From positions 19,232,710 through 19,296,709 of the forward strand of contig OU862910.1 of NCBI GenBank assembly GCA_917880885.1: DNA of 64,000 bases. The letters are read 5' to 3'. The notes below the pieces were generated by a model. The model was given only the letters and a program-made list of their open reading frames with translations, ran no database searches and was not told the origin of the DNA. A program made the translations under genes and the position numbers. How positions within the stretch are numbered: the stretch's first letter is position 1; each line of letters starts with the position of its first letter. Positions 31,915-42,129 of this stretch are shown here, piece after piece. The DNA is from Limnephilus marmoratus. Taxonomy: Eukaryota; Arthropoda; Insecta; Trichoptera; Limnephilidae.

Positions 31915-33120
31915 TTTCTATTTAAAAATAATTTTACTGATACGTGGAGATGAGCTGCAAAGCTTCCGTAAGTACATACTTACGCTGGTTACGCCTATTG
32001 TAAGCTCGCACGTTTTACGTTATTCCTTTGAAAGTAGCCCAGTCCCTTTACTGAGGTTCTTAAGGTATGTTATTGGGTGTCTAGCAATGTCACCTGGTTC
32101 CAAGCCCGCTTCAAATTGATTTATTAGTACAATATGTGAAACAGTGGTTTTTTAACCCCTTCATCTTTCCCACAGCTACTGGTGCTTTCCCTTCTCGAAA
32201 TGCATGCATGAGCAACAGTTGCTTGTTGCAAGCGTCTCCTGAGGTGGCAGTCCTCCCAACTATCTCAGTTTGCATCGATACTGAGTATTATATTTTTTTA
32301 TTGTTTCTTTACATGGCAGGTATTATTTACAATTCAATTTTTAACCTCACAAGGACAAGCCTGTGTTGAGGTTACTAACTGGCTAGTTTTACTAAAACTT
32401 TTCTTCCTATCTATTAAGAGCATTTGAGATTTTCTCATTACCTTTGCTTTGTCCCATTCCTTCCGATGCTGCATTTGCCCCCATTTTAGTGAAATTGGTT
32501 TGGCTTCCCACTAATTAATTTCCTCTTATTTTAATTACCTTGCTTTTGAACATAATGGATGAATGCATGGATGAGTGTTTACAGTAGGTATTGAGTTATT
32601 ATTTTAATTAACACCACTATGCCACGAATTTGGACACCGGTTGTTGTTTTTCTTCCACTCTTATAAATCCAGTCTGTATCCATAAACTGCGCTTCGTAAT
32701 AAATGTCATTATTTGTTTATGGCATGTTATAAGTAAAGCGAAGTGACGAACCAAAAGCTTCATTGAGTTCGCTTCATTTAGTACCTAATATCCTTTTGTT
32801 TTGTTTTCACTTCATTGTTACCGTGTAAACATACCATTATAATGTAATTCATCTGCCACTAACCTTACACACAACAACAATTATTTTACACTCTTCTACC
32901 ATGTTTTATGTACCTACCTATGGAAAAAAATGTGTTTACTTTCACATACTTATCATTTATTTACCTGTAAACTGTATGGACGATTATAGAAAAAATACTT
33001 ATTCGAGAGATTTGTGCACTTATGACGTAAAAAATGTTCTCGGACTCACATACTCGTACATCGCGGTGATTTGCATCTGCCTACCTCTGAAGGCACATAT
33101 GAAGCTAACGTTATCCAATA
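31915..33120. other. No gene recognised
   Basis: Intergenic. A patch at 31945-32120 (gatgagctgcaaagcttccg, aagctcgcacgttttacg) is GC-richer but matches nothing recognised. Confidence 0.4.
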
Positions 33121-33125
33121 CACAA

Positions 33126-33565
33126 TTTGGGAGGCGGGTATGGGTACCGCCGCCCCGGGAACCATTTATTGGATAACCAACATCCCAAATGGTTTGCTAC
33201 GTTTGGTGACTTAGCCGGGGTGCCCGGTTTCATAGGGTGAGGTTTGTCCGGGTCTTGGCGGCGGATGCGTCTGCCCACCAGCTGCACGGCAGGCCGGATC
33301 GAAAAAAACTGGTTGAGGTAGTCCCTTTGATTTCTCCAGCCGTACTCTCTCGGAATATCGCCTTGCACCGCAGTGGGAGGGATGGATTCATACGTCCGTT
33401 ACTCCTGGATTCCTACCTACCCCTCATACCCCTTTCCTTCCAAAAACTTCCTCTCCTTCCTTTCCTAAAAAGACCCTCCACACAGCATCCCCAAAGATGA
33501 CATAGGCCCTGAGGGGATTTTTTCCCTCAGGGCCCCCTGTGAGGAGCTAATGTGAAAAAAGAGAA
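33126..33565 (+). repeat. SINE-A copy, best preserved
   Basis: Full order of family blocks: aatttgggaggcgggtatgg, taccgccgccccgggaacc, ttggtgacttagccggggtg, ggtcttggcggcggatgcg, ccttgcaccgcagtgggagg, catccccaaagatgacatag and aggagctaatgtgaaaaaag. Useful as the reference for the family. Confidence 0.8.
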
Positions 33566-33569
33566 AACA

Positions 33570-34185
33570 TTCATAAATAAAAATCTCTTGAATAATTGAT
33601 CTCAAAAACTACGAACAAACGTCACGTTGGGAATACCAAGCCTCCAAAACCAAAGTTTCCTAAAATAACCGTTTGAATATTTAAAATTCGTATGATTGTG
33701 TGCTTGTCAGTTAGCGCTGGTCCCAAGTTTTCCCAAGCCTGTCAGTCAGAACCGAATATTAGTCACTTCCCTGTTGACACAAGCTAGTGCTAGTTGGGCA
33801 ACAACAGACATGACGAGCCCAAGTAGAAAAACAAACCAAATCTAACTTTTCCTCGGTATTTCGATATCCACCGAGCGTTATCTCGGAAGAGTCGGTCGTA
33901 GAGTAAACACGCGGTCAGAAATACGGCAAGGAAGAAAAAACATAAGATGTGTATTTTTAAAAATAGTATCGTAAGTTCCTAACTTCAAAGCCTTCTTTGT
34001 AAAGCACCTTTAATGTAGTGTTTCACGAAAGGCAGCAATGTAATAATCTACTTCAATCCAAACAGTATGAATTAAATGACCATTACAAACTATTTAGTAA
34101 GAATTCAGTAGATTTTCGAGTCAAGTCCGTAGTACCAAAATAGTACGATGAATATATATTTTTAGAAAATTAAACCTTTGCTTAA
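33570..34185. other. Unidentified, moderately GC-rich
   Basis: The part 33700-33920 (gtcagttagcgctggtccca, tgttgacacaagctagtgct, gagcgttatctcggaagagt) is less AT-rich than usual, but no frame is open enough to call a gene. Confidence 0.35.
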
Positions 34186-34189
34186 ATTT

Positions 34190-35740
34190 CATTTTTTTAC
34201 ATTAGCTGCACACAAAATGTACCTATGTCATCTATGGGGATGCTGTGTGGAGGGTCTTTTAAGGAAAATGAAGGAGAGGAAGTTCTGAGAAGGAAAAAGT
34301 ATGAAAGGTGAGGAATCTGAGCGTCAATATGTCCAGGAGTGACAGACGTGTGAATCCAGCCCTCCTTTTTTTAAATTAACTCCACACGGTAAGTCCTGAA
34401 GAAAATAATTTCCCTCAGGGCCTATGTCATCTGAGATGCTATGTGGTGGGTCTTTTTGAGGAGAGGAAGGAATAAACATTGGTCTTGAAGAGACTCATGT
34501 TGTAGGAAGGAGGAAACACAAAGGCCGGCAAATCGTTCCACAGCCTAGCTGTTGAATTCTTCGACTCGTTGTTCCCAACGAGTCGAAGAAGCGACCCATT
34601 CTCATGTGACAAATGTCAACCGGGTACACGTTTGGCGTGTTTCCCGACTATGCAAGGGATCAATGACGCTAGTTTCTCGGAGTATCTTCCATTTAAATAC
34701 CGGTTGATCAAGGATGGCATTCCCACCCGACGTCTGTGCTCTAAAGATTGCAATCCGTTTGTTAAATTTGGAGAATCTGTCAGACGGATCACCCGTTTCT
34801 GCACAGAGTCGAGTGTTTTTTTTTCAGGTATTTTGGGGCTCCAGACCAGAGGTGGCTGCCAAATTCAACCGTAGCGCACTTGTGACTTGTACAGGGTTAG
34901 CAGTTGTGTACTGCTAACCCTGTACAAGTCACAAGTTTAGAAGGAGTTTCCATATCTGAGGTGGTCACTTAGAGTTACACCAGGCATATCAATGGAGGGC
35001 CTGTTCGTAAGATTGCTTCCGTTGAGGGAGACTAGATATTCATTTCGATCTCTTTTAGACGTAATCAGACATGATGAGGTCTTTGAAACATTAAATTCAA
35101 TGAGATTATTTTTACCCTAAGAGAAAACACTCTCAAGATAACCGTCCATCCATTGCTTCAAAACCCTTGGAGTTTGTGAGCCCTTTGGGGGCTTGTCAAA
35201 CAAAAAGCTGTCATGGACTGTACTGTCATCATCGTAACAATGAATTGGTGCACATATCAAAAGGTCATTGATGTGCAACAAAAACAAAGACGGAGACAGA
35301 ACCGATCCCTGTGGAACGCCAGCATTTATCGAGTGCGAAGTAGAGGTGGAACCATCAGCAACTGTCCTCTCCCTCAAAAAGTCGGCAATCCACATACACA
35401 AGGGTGCGGGAAGTCCGTAAGATGGCAGTTTTTGACAAGTCCTCGGAGCTAAACGCGGTCAAAAACCTTGGAAATGTCCAGTGCAACCGTTTGGGTCTCA
35501 CCAAAACGTTCCAGGAACCGCTACCCAAACAGTCAGGGCGATGAGAGAGTACGGCTGGAGACGTTTAGGTAAGTTTTCCCTCAATCAGTCTCTCCGGATC
35601 CGGCCAGCCACGCAGTAGATGGGTAAGTGCGTTCGCCGCCAAGGCCTGGACAAACCTCACCCCTGAACCCGTGCACCCCTGTTAACCCAACAAACGTAAC
35701 GAACCACTTGAGGTGAACTATGGCATCGGTGACATTTCAC
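34190..35740 (-). repeat. SINE-A copies split by a LINE insertion
   Basis: Left of the LINE (34190-34480) are two minus-strand SINE-A 3' portions: ttacattagctgcacac with gatgctgtgtggagggtc, then ttaactccacacgg with tttccctcagggcctatgtc. Right of it (about 35540-35740) is the matching 5' portion (gtacggctggagac, cgccaaggcctggacaaac, caaacgtaacgaaccac). The simplest reading is a SINE-A copy, with a second 3' piece, opened by the LINE at about 34480-35535. Confidence 0.6.
34480..35535 (-). pseudogene. Jockey/CR1-like LINE reverse transcriptase remnant
   Basis: Minus-strand frames contain NAGVPQGSVLSPSLFLLHIN and CYDDDSTVHDS (35320-35190), RT motifs, the catalytic YADD being read as YDDD. Before them a decayed ALDVSKVFDRV matches the upstream AFDR-W motif. 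Toward the 3' end KRVIRLTDSPNL and MPSLINRYLNGRYSEKLASL (34800-34660) match the C-terminal segment (RAIR-, FYR-YNG-CS-EL). Stops and frameshifts show decay. A perfect inverted repeat centred at about 34910 (cagggttagcagttgtgta / tacacaactgctaaccctg-like) disrupts the coding region. Confidence 0.8.
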
Positions 35741-35744
35741 AGAA

Positions 35745-36060
35745 CCTGACGCTATAAACTATGCCACGTAATAATAATATTATTCAAGCGATATTTTCGT
35801 TCTGCAAATTGTAAGTGACTGATTCTGGAAATTTTCACTTGGTTTTTTTTAATTAATGTAATGTTTAAGATAATCTGACTTTTTATGGACCAAAAAAACA
35901 TTAATTCGATTAATACAATACGTTTTATCCTCCCTCTGCACTCCCACTTACTTAGTTCATGTCGAATCCTCCGAACTTTTATTATCTTAGGATAACCGCG
36001 GTTAAAAGTGAGTTGGTTAATTCTTTACTAAGCAAATAGTTCATCAAGGATTTCTTCTGC
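35745..36060. other. No feature recognised; upstream of gene 2
   Basis: AT-rich upstream DNA with no recognised repeat or coding segment. Confidence 0.4.
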
Positions 36061-36079
36061 AATGTCAATACTCGTATTC

Positions 36080-36114
36080 TATATAACCTATGGGAGTTAT
36101 GGGAAAAAGTCAGT
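36080..36114 (+). promoter_or_regulatory. Gene 2 core promoter (TATA + TCAGT initiator)
   Basis: TATATAA at 36080-36086 is followed by TCAGT at 36110-36114, the arthropod initiator consensus, with 32 bases from the TATA T to the initiator A. The ATG at 36165 would be about 53 bases downstream. This arrangement supports the short first exon of gene 2. Confidence 0.8.
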
Positions 36115-36164
36115 TGAAGTGTTGACAATAAAACGTATCAAGTGCTCGTCAAGTGTTCTGTTAC

Positions 36165-36207
36165 ATGATGAAAAGCTTTTTCCTATTAGCCCTGTTCGTA
36201 GTTACAG
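36165..36207 (+). CDS. Gene 2 exon 1 (signal peptide)
   Basis: Encodes residues 1-14 plus the first base of codon 15, ending before donor gtacgt (36208-36213). Either of the tandem ATGs could initiate. The extent and phase exactly match exon 2, giving a GTG valine at the junction. Confidence 0.8.
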
Positions 36208-39085
36208 GTACGTGGATCGTTTATTCATAGCTTGGTGTAAAGTTGTGGTGATTTTGTTGTCGTGAATAGAAAATTAGGGATTTGTGTAACATTGAAATTT
36301 TCCTTTGAACTGGAAATATGCACGGTGTTAAGGGACGCATTTGACTTCCTACTTTAACTAAGTAGTGATTCGTGACATTATTTGGTGTAAAAAACGTAAA
36401 TTAAAATTTTGGTCTCAGGTGACTTTTTACATTTTCGAAGTTAAAATTTCTTTAGCACCATCGTGATAAGATTGAGATGGCAATAAAATATTATTTATTT
36501 TACGGGTACTCGGTTCCAATATCGGCAATCGGCAAGCCTCTTTTGGTCTAGTGGTATGAAGCGCCTGACGAACCTTAGCGGCCAGAGATTCAGCGGACCA
36601 TGGGTCGAATCCTACAAAATCCAAAAAAATATATACATATTTTTGTAAAATCAATATCCAATCTTCAAATCACCCCAAAATGAACAGGCAAAGAAAACAC
36701 CAAAGAAAGTGACATCTAGCGACCCCAAAGAAGAAAACACAAATACTAATAATAAAATTTCATTTACAATTTTTACTCCAAATAATGTCACACCCTTTTC
36801 ACGAAAACGGAAACAAAAATTACAACTATTTCAGGTTTTCCATGAACTGGAGCTGTTCTATTTAAATACGAACTAATTAACTTCATGTCACAACGCCACA
36901 CAGTTTTATCGTGAAGAGAATCGTAATGAAGTGTAAGAATATGTTGATGAAAATAATATAATGTTGAAACGGGGAACGGTGGCGTCGTAATGTATGGGAA
37001 TTAATCATTTTTTGTGTGAATACCGCACAACTGCAGTAGCGTGCACAGAACTTTTGGTGAGCTAGAGCGCTAAGATTAAAAAAAGCGACATTATTGATGT
37101 TGTTGTAGCTGAAAATGAATTTTATTTTTTTTCGAAATTTCAATTTTTTGTATGAAGATTTTTTATCTAGGGTAGGCATATGCCTACCCTGAGTAAAAAA
37201 TCTTCATAGAAAAAATCAAAATTTCGAAAAAAAAAATTTCATTTTCAGCTATAACAACATCAATAATGTCGTTTTTTTCAATCTTAGCACTCTAGCTCAC
37301 TAAAAGTTCTGTGCACGCCCCTGCGCACAAGAGTCCCATCGTCTAGAGCCAATAAAAGGTGTTATGAGAATGAAGGTAGTGGAGGAGAAGGAGATGGTGA
37401 GGAGGAAGATTCAAATATGCCTGGCTTTTCAGATCTGATCACCAAACACATCTAAACCTATTTCGAGCAATGTTTTTATTCTGAACGGTGGTGTTGCACC
37501 AGGACGATGCTATCTTCCACTCTGGAACGTGCTGCAAATAAACTACGTAATATTTTTAATGAATAAGTTGTGAAATAACACAAATTAATCAAATAAAATT
37601 TACTTGATTTAAACCCGCGACGCTAGTCGAAAGCCATAGGTACCCCTCGACCGACCACGGGGGCCGTCATTATATGAAAATATAATTAATATAATTCTAC
37701 GAAAAACAGAATTATGTCTTGCCATAATATAAATATAAATTCAACATACTCGTAATTCATATTCATCCTTTCATTAATTTGATTTTTAACGCTTTTTTTT
37801 AAATTGGCTCATCACCGTAACCATTATCCCTAACCTCTTAGAATGAAAACACGTTTATGCAGTTCGTAAAAGACTGGCTTTTATTACTAATAAAAGGTTT
37901 TACATTCTTGTAAAGAGATGGCGTTAGTAGTCCTAAATTTTCATTTTGATATGGTTATTAATATAATGCAACATAAAAGCTTGATAAAACATTCTGGAAA
38001 ATTCACACAGTTACTACTTAATTAAAAATACTACTTTTGCTGACAACTGGAGACATGAGGTGATTTTTCACAAAAACGGCGCTATATAAGTCATCCAAAT
38101 ATTATTATTTGTTAATCTTCGTGAACCCTGCATTTAAATTCACAATTCAGGCAAATGTATATGCATACATAAATTATATTTATTTAAAACATTTTCAGTG
38201 CGATGTGGACGTATCAGGGTTCCAAGAGATGTCTCCGAACTGTTATATTCCAACCCCGGCTTCCAAACAAGGCCCGTCCAGTGGCAGCCGCAGGATAACT
38301 CCAACAACGGCTACGACTATCCGAGGCCAGGGGTTTCCACAAGGCCCGTCTTCAGGGACCCTGAACCAGTCCTACCAGAACAGTTCCCCGTCCAACCGAG
38401 ACCAGTATACCATAACGTCGTGAGACCTCCATACCCTAATCAGAACTACAACCCAACCAACTGGTATAATGATCGAAATCCTTACGATAACACAGAAAAT
38501 CTTAATACAAGAGTAAAGTCTACAGAGCCTTCAGAAAGAATCCTATGGCCACTGATCAATAAAATATCAGGAATCTTTTCAGGACAAGGTCAATATCCTG
38601 GATACCCTAACTCTGGTTATCCTAACTCTGGATACCCTAACTCTGGATACCCAGGTCTTGGTTCTAACTCAGGTTTCGGTGGAATAAACTACCCAGGATC
38701 AAACACGATTGGATATCCAGGAGGTAACGGACAATACCCTGGTCAATACCCATACAAGTTCCCATTTAATCTCTTCGATAAAAACTACAACTACCAGCGT
38801 TTGGAATCTTCGCAAGTGGCGGTACCTTTACCTGCTCCTATCTCAATAAACTCCGTTGGAGACAGCGGTAGCTTCGGCAGTACGGACACCCAGCTGCCTG
38901 GAGTGAGCAGCATCGGAGACTCGGTGGATTCAGTTGATTCGGTTGTAGTTGGAGCAATTCCGCTTCCAGCCCCACTTCCGGAGAGTGACGACAGGGGTTA
39001 TAGCTATCCCAATCCTTACGAGCATCAGCTTCCCCCAAACTTGGCTGATGCCCAACAGTTCAGGGTAGAACAAACCAATAATTAA
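36165..39085 (+). CDS. Gene 2: Pro/Tyr/Gly/Asn-rich secreted protein (2 exons)
   Basis: The spliced model joins 36165-36207 and 38199-39085: 930 nt, 309 aa, one phase-1 GT-AG intron of 1991 bases. Two in-frame ATGs start the frame, MMKSFFLLALFVVTVRC forming a signal peptide ending near the only cysteine, C17. The mature part begins RIRVPRDVSELLYS, then a Pro/Gln/Tyr/Asn-rich region, tandem GYPNS units (about 149-165), a Gly/Tyr/Pro-rich block, and two related hydrophobic motifs, VPLPAPIS and IPLPAPLPE (about 221 and 267), before an acidic C-terminus. No catalytic or chitin-binding domain (for example R&R) is visible. Secretion is supported; a structural or matrix role is inferred and the family is unknown. 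Confidence 0.85.
36322..36440. repeat. Diverged dispersed repeat shared with 25045-25180
   Basis: Shares ggtgttaagggac, tagtgattc-tgacattattt, gtgtaaaaaa and ggtgactttt in the same order. Class unknown; it lies in the gene 2 intron. Confidence 0.4.
36530..36610 (+). repeat. tRNA-like segment (SINE head or tRNA pseudogene)
   Basis: tttggtctagtggtatgaag resembles a tRNA A-box region and catgggtcgaatcctac a B box, about 55 bases apart with an apparent long variable region. The acceptor stem does not close, so a functional tRNA is unlikely. Confidence 0.5.
36995..37690 (-). repeat. SINE-B copy, split by a MITE
   Basis: The 3' end is at the left (gtgtgaataccgcacaac). After the inserted MITE the body continues (gagtcccatcgtctagagcc, ctgatcaccaaacacatct, ccactctggaacgtgctgc) and ends with a damaged tRNA-like head (gatttaaacccgcgacgc, ccgaccacgggggccgtca). 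The interruption sits in the gene 2 intron. Confidence 0.8.
37033..37324. mobile_element. Palindromic hAT-like MITE
   Basis: The ends are GCAGTAGCGTGCACAGAAC and its imperfect inverse (GCAGGGGCGTGCACAGAAC on the minus strand). The 292-base element is almost entirely one long inverted repeat, with a centre near 37175 (gggtaggcatatgcctaccc). Flanking octamers GCACAACT (37025-37032) and GCACAAGA (37325-37332) derive from the SINE-B sequence GCACAAGA, supporting an 8-bp duplication with two later changes. Related arms flank the PLE at 56.7-57.8 kb. Confidence 0.85.
37695..38195. other. Gene 2 intron, no further feature
   Basis: AT-rich end of the intron. The acceptor tract is taaaacattttcag (38185-38198). 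Confidence 0.5.
38199..39085 (+). CDS. Gene 2 exon 2
   Basis: Acceptor cattttcag precedes 38199; the frame stays open to TAA at 39083-39085. The exon is GC-richer than its flanks and encodes residues 15-309. A plus-strand frame at 38109-38423 is a shadow. No canonical AATAAA lies in the next 100 bases. Confidence 0.88.
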
Positions 39086-39198
39086 AAAATAATATTAGTG
39101 CTAATTATGATCTACCCACCTCTATAAGCCCAAATATAATTAAAATTTCAACTGTAGACAATGTTTTATTTTTGAAGGGCGAAGAAAATTATATATTA

Positions 39199-39700
39199 CT
39201 AGCTGATCCGGCGAATTTCGTACCGCCTCAGAATCAAAAACTGTTGTCAACTTATTAGCTGAATTGATCTAAATTGTTTCTCCCTGCGTATACCATACCT
39301 TGATCTAATTTGTATCTCCCTGCGTATCCTTTCCCCTCTCGCGTTCCCTCTCCCCACTCCACTTCTCCCCTTCCCCCGTCCCGCTAACCTCCCTTCCTGA
39401 GTTCCTTTCCCCCCTCCCCCCTCCCCCCCTCCCCCTTCCCCCGGTTCACAGTTCAATATTATACCCCTTACAATATTGCTGCAGTTCTTTCAAAATAGGA
39501 GAATTCGTTCCATACAAAATGTATGGGGAAAATAATTTTCTTCGGAGTGGAACACCCTTTACTTTTAGGGGTATGAAAAATAGATGTTGGTCGATTCTCA
39601 GACCTACCAGATAAGCACACAAAATTTCATCAAAATTTGTCCAGCCGTTTCGGAGGAGTATGGTAACAAACACCGTGACACGAGAATTTTATATATTAGA
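39199..39700 (-). mobile_element. Helitron, complete ends
   Basis: On the minus strand it starts TCTAATATATAAAATTCTCG (from 39700), continues with tgtcacggtgtttgttacca and ends gaaattcgccggatcag-CTAG (39202-39199), inserted between A and T. It contains a C-rich tract (39340-39440, plus strand). The 5' terminus (ttctcgtgtcacggtgtttg) is shared with the Helitron at 44019, the G-rich interior with the 40336 family, so it looks like a mosaic of the two. No coding sequence. Confidence 0.8.
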
Positions 39701-39709
39701 TTTAGATAT

Positions 39710-40330
39710 TATATGTGATACTTCGTTTTACTTTTTATTGAATTTATTTGAAACAAGTCGTTGGAACAGTGTTAAAAATTAAAAATAATTGCCAACAAAT
39801 AATTCCACAAAGGCAAAGCCCGTGCGACTGTGCGTGGGTACTATGGATTTTTTTATAATATTTCCATGATTTGGATAGTCATTAATAATTATTTTGCTAA
39901 GCGGTGTACCTAATTAAGAAGCTTCTAACCATGAAAAATCATTGATTCACAAGAAGTATCGTGTTAAATATTTTATTTTCCGGCTGCCAAACTTTACGCT
40001 GTATATGTCTGTACTAAATTCACTGTAATTTTAAACAATGTTTTTACTACTGTGTACCCTTGAACTTGGTGTGTTGTAGTCTGTACTCTTTGTATTCTGA
40101 TTACTAACAGACAATGAATAGTAAAAAGTTCGGTAATTCTTGTCTACATACGTTATAAAAATATTTTATGGTTCTCTGACTGAATGGGTGGATTTTATTC
40201 TTAATCGCTGTACTTGTGTTTTTTTTTCATAAGGTATTCGTTTACCACCTATTCAAGAAACTCTTAAGTATTATTGTGTTCTAATATTTATTTTATTATT
40301 TTTAGAAATATATTTTCACATCACCGGCCT
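39710..40330. other. No feature recognised
   Basis: AT-rich spacer between two oppositely oriented Helitrons. Confidence 0.4.
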
Positions 40331-40335
40331 TCTTA

Positions 40336-40755
40336 TCTTATATATAAAAATGAATCGCTGAATGTGTTGCTAAGCGCATAACTTTCGAACAACTGCACCA
40401 AATTGGATAATTCTTTTTTTTGTGTGTTTGTTATTGTCAGGACAAGGTTTTTATAAAACTTCCGGTGAGCTCTGGCATTATGAAATTTTTTTTAAAAAAT
40501 TGCTATTGGTGGCACGCGAGGAAGCGGCTATTGCTATGGAAAGCGGGAGGGAGGGAGAGATGGGGGAGGGGAACCAGGGACAGGGAGGGGAACCTGGGAG
40601 GGGGGAGGGGAACTCGGGAGGGGGTTCGCTGGACGGGGGAAGGGGGGGGAGTCGAGTGGGGAGAGGGAAGGTGGAGGTGACGAATGGGAAGGGATACGCA
40701 GGAAGAAACAATTTATTTATTAAATAGCGTAGCAACGCATGCCGGGACCATCTAG
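40336..40755 (+). mobile_element. Helitron, G-rich family, complete ends
   Basis: Starts TCTTATATATAAAAATGAAT at 40336 after a host A and ends gcatgccgggaccat-CTAG at 40752-40755 before a host T. The interior shares ctctggcattatgaaat and a 140-base G-rich tract (40540-40680) with copies at 1810, 28429 and 63293. At 420 bases it is close to the minimal family unit. The Gly/Glu/Arg-rich frames are translations of the tract. Confidence 0.85.
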
Positions 40756-40759
40756 TTAA

Positions 40760-41495
40760 TTATAAATTTTCTTGAAAGTTCGATTTTTGTGCAGCTAGTT
40801 AGGGTAGTAAGATTTTTTTATTCGAATTTGTAATGTGTTATTTAAATAACAGAAAATAAATAAATATTTATTCTACAATAGAATTATTCTGTTTTTCTAA
40901 AATATATTTTTTATCCTTTACTAATTGGTTAATTTAATTGAAATAAATTATTTTAAAACAGATAAAATAGTAATATTATTAATTAAAAACCATGATCGCT
41001 GTAATTGTTTATTTATAAAAAAGTATCAATACATAATTTAAAAAATTAACACTGTTTCTGCAGAATCAGTGAACTTATAAATAGTTACGTAAAAGATATA
41101 ATAAAAAACACCTAAAACAAATTATCAATAAAAAACCTAGGTATTTACATTTGGTTTGTTACAAATAAATATCGTTAATTTATCACTTTTTAACTAAAGA
41201 ATCTTGCCCCTTTTCTTGAAATTAACTAAGCATAACCATTATTAAATAATATACAAGATTATTCAAGGAACTTGTTTTTTTAACTTCAAAAGGAAACATA
41301 AAGGAAAAACTTTAACACGTTAACTATGATTAACTCAAAAATATTTTTATTTTATTTCTAAGGTGTTTTGTACTTTTCAGTAAAATAGTCAACGTGTTAA
41401 AATTGACATCTTGAAATAAGCAACTAATGTGTATAGTATTGGCACAAAGTAAAAGGGGCGCTACTTGTCATATCGGCTCTAGTTTAGAACTTGCC
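40760..41495. other. No feature recognised
   Basis: Very AT-rich intergenic DNA, no repeat edges or coding sequence recognised. Confidence 0.4.
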
Positions 41496-41499
41496 GGTG

Positions 41500-41735
41500 T
41501 GAGTGGTGAAATGCACCTTTCCGCTGGAGTCCACGGTTGAGGAGGATCCCGAGAAGACGCCGTTGCCTCCTGTGGACGTTCCGACGAGTCCTACTCCAGA
41601 AACACTGCCGTCATCAGCGAAACGGTTGAAAAGCCTAGAAATTGATAGTAAAAAATATGTTATTAAAATAGTAAAAAGGAAACCAGAAACACAATTTTTA
41701 GTTACGAAATTGTTTAGGATTATTTATTTCATAGG
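41500..41735 (+). other. Unassigned coding-like segment
   Basis: From 41503 the frame reads KCTFPLESTVEEDPEKTPL, then a Pro/Thr-rich part and RLKSLEIDSKKYVIKIVKR. The first 130 bases are GC-richer than everything around and have the codon look of coding DNA. An in-frame TGA lies just upstream, and a hAT-like repeat starts just downstream. It may be a relic of a host-gene exon or of a transposase N-terminal region. No family is recognised. Confidence 0.3.
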
Positions 41736-41739
41736 TTTC

Positions 41740-42128
41740 TATTCAGTACCTACAGGTTCCCAACCTATAGGTCACTATTAGCGACTTGCTCCCCCAATTA
41801 GGGTCGCGAAAAATTTTCCATGGGGTTGCTGCCCGAAACAGTAAATTCATAAAAATTACGTATAAGTATGTAAGTTTACTAAATAAATACTTGAAATTAA
41901 AAATATATTGAATTATATATTATTTTGAAAAATCTATTTTCGGCATATTTTCTTTACTCTATTAAAATAATCGAGGTTGTGAATTTCAATAGAATTAAGG
42001 TGACCATTCATACCGGTTTTACCAGTAAATACTGTTTTTTGGTCCTCTATTCTGACACACAAAAAAAGGACTAGTAATTGACAAATAATCAGGTAGCAAA
42101 ACAAAGATGTTGGGAACCACTGGGTTAC
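41740..42128. mobile_element. hAT-like MITE remnant
   Basis: The left end caggttcccaacctatagg and right end gttgggaaccactg form imperfect inverted repeats of the CAGTGGTTCCCAA type, as does the better-preserved element at 42955. Flanks gtaccta and gttaccta could be a decayed 8-bp duplication. No coding sequence. Confidence 0.55.
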
Positions 42129-42129
42129 C

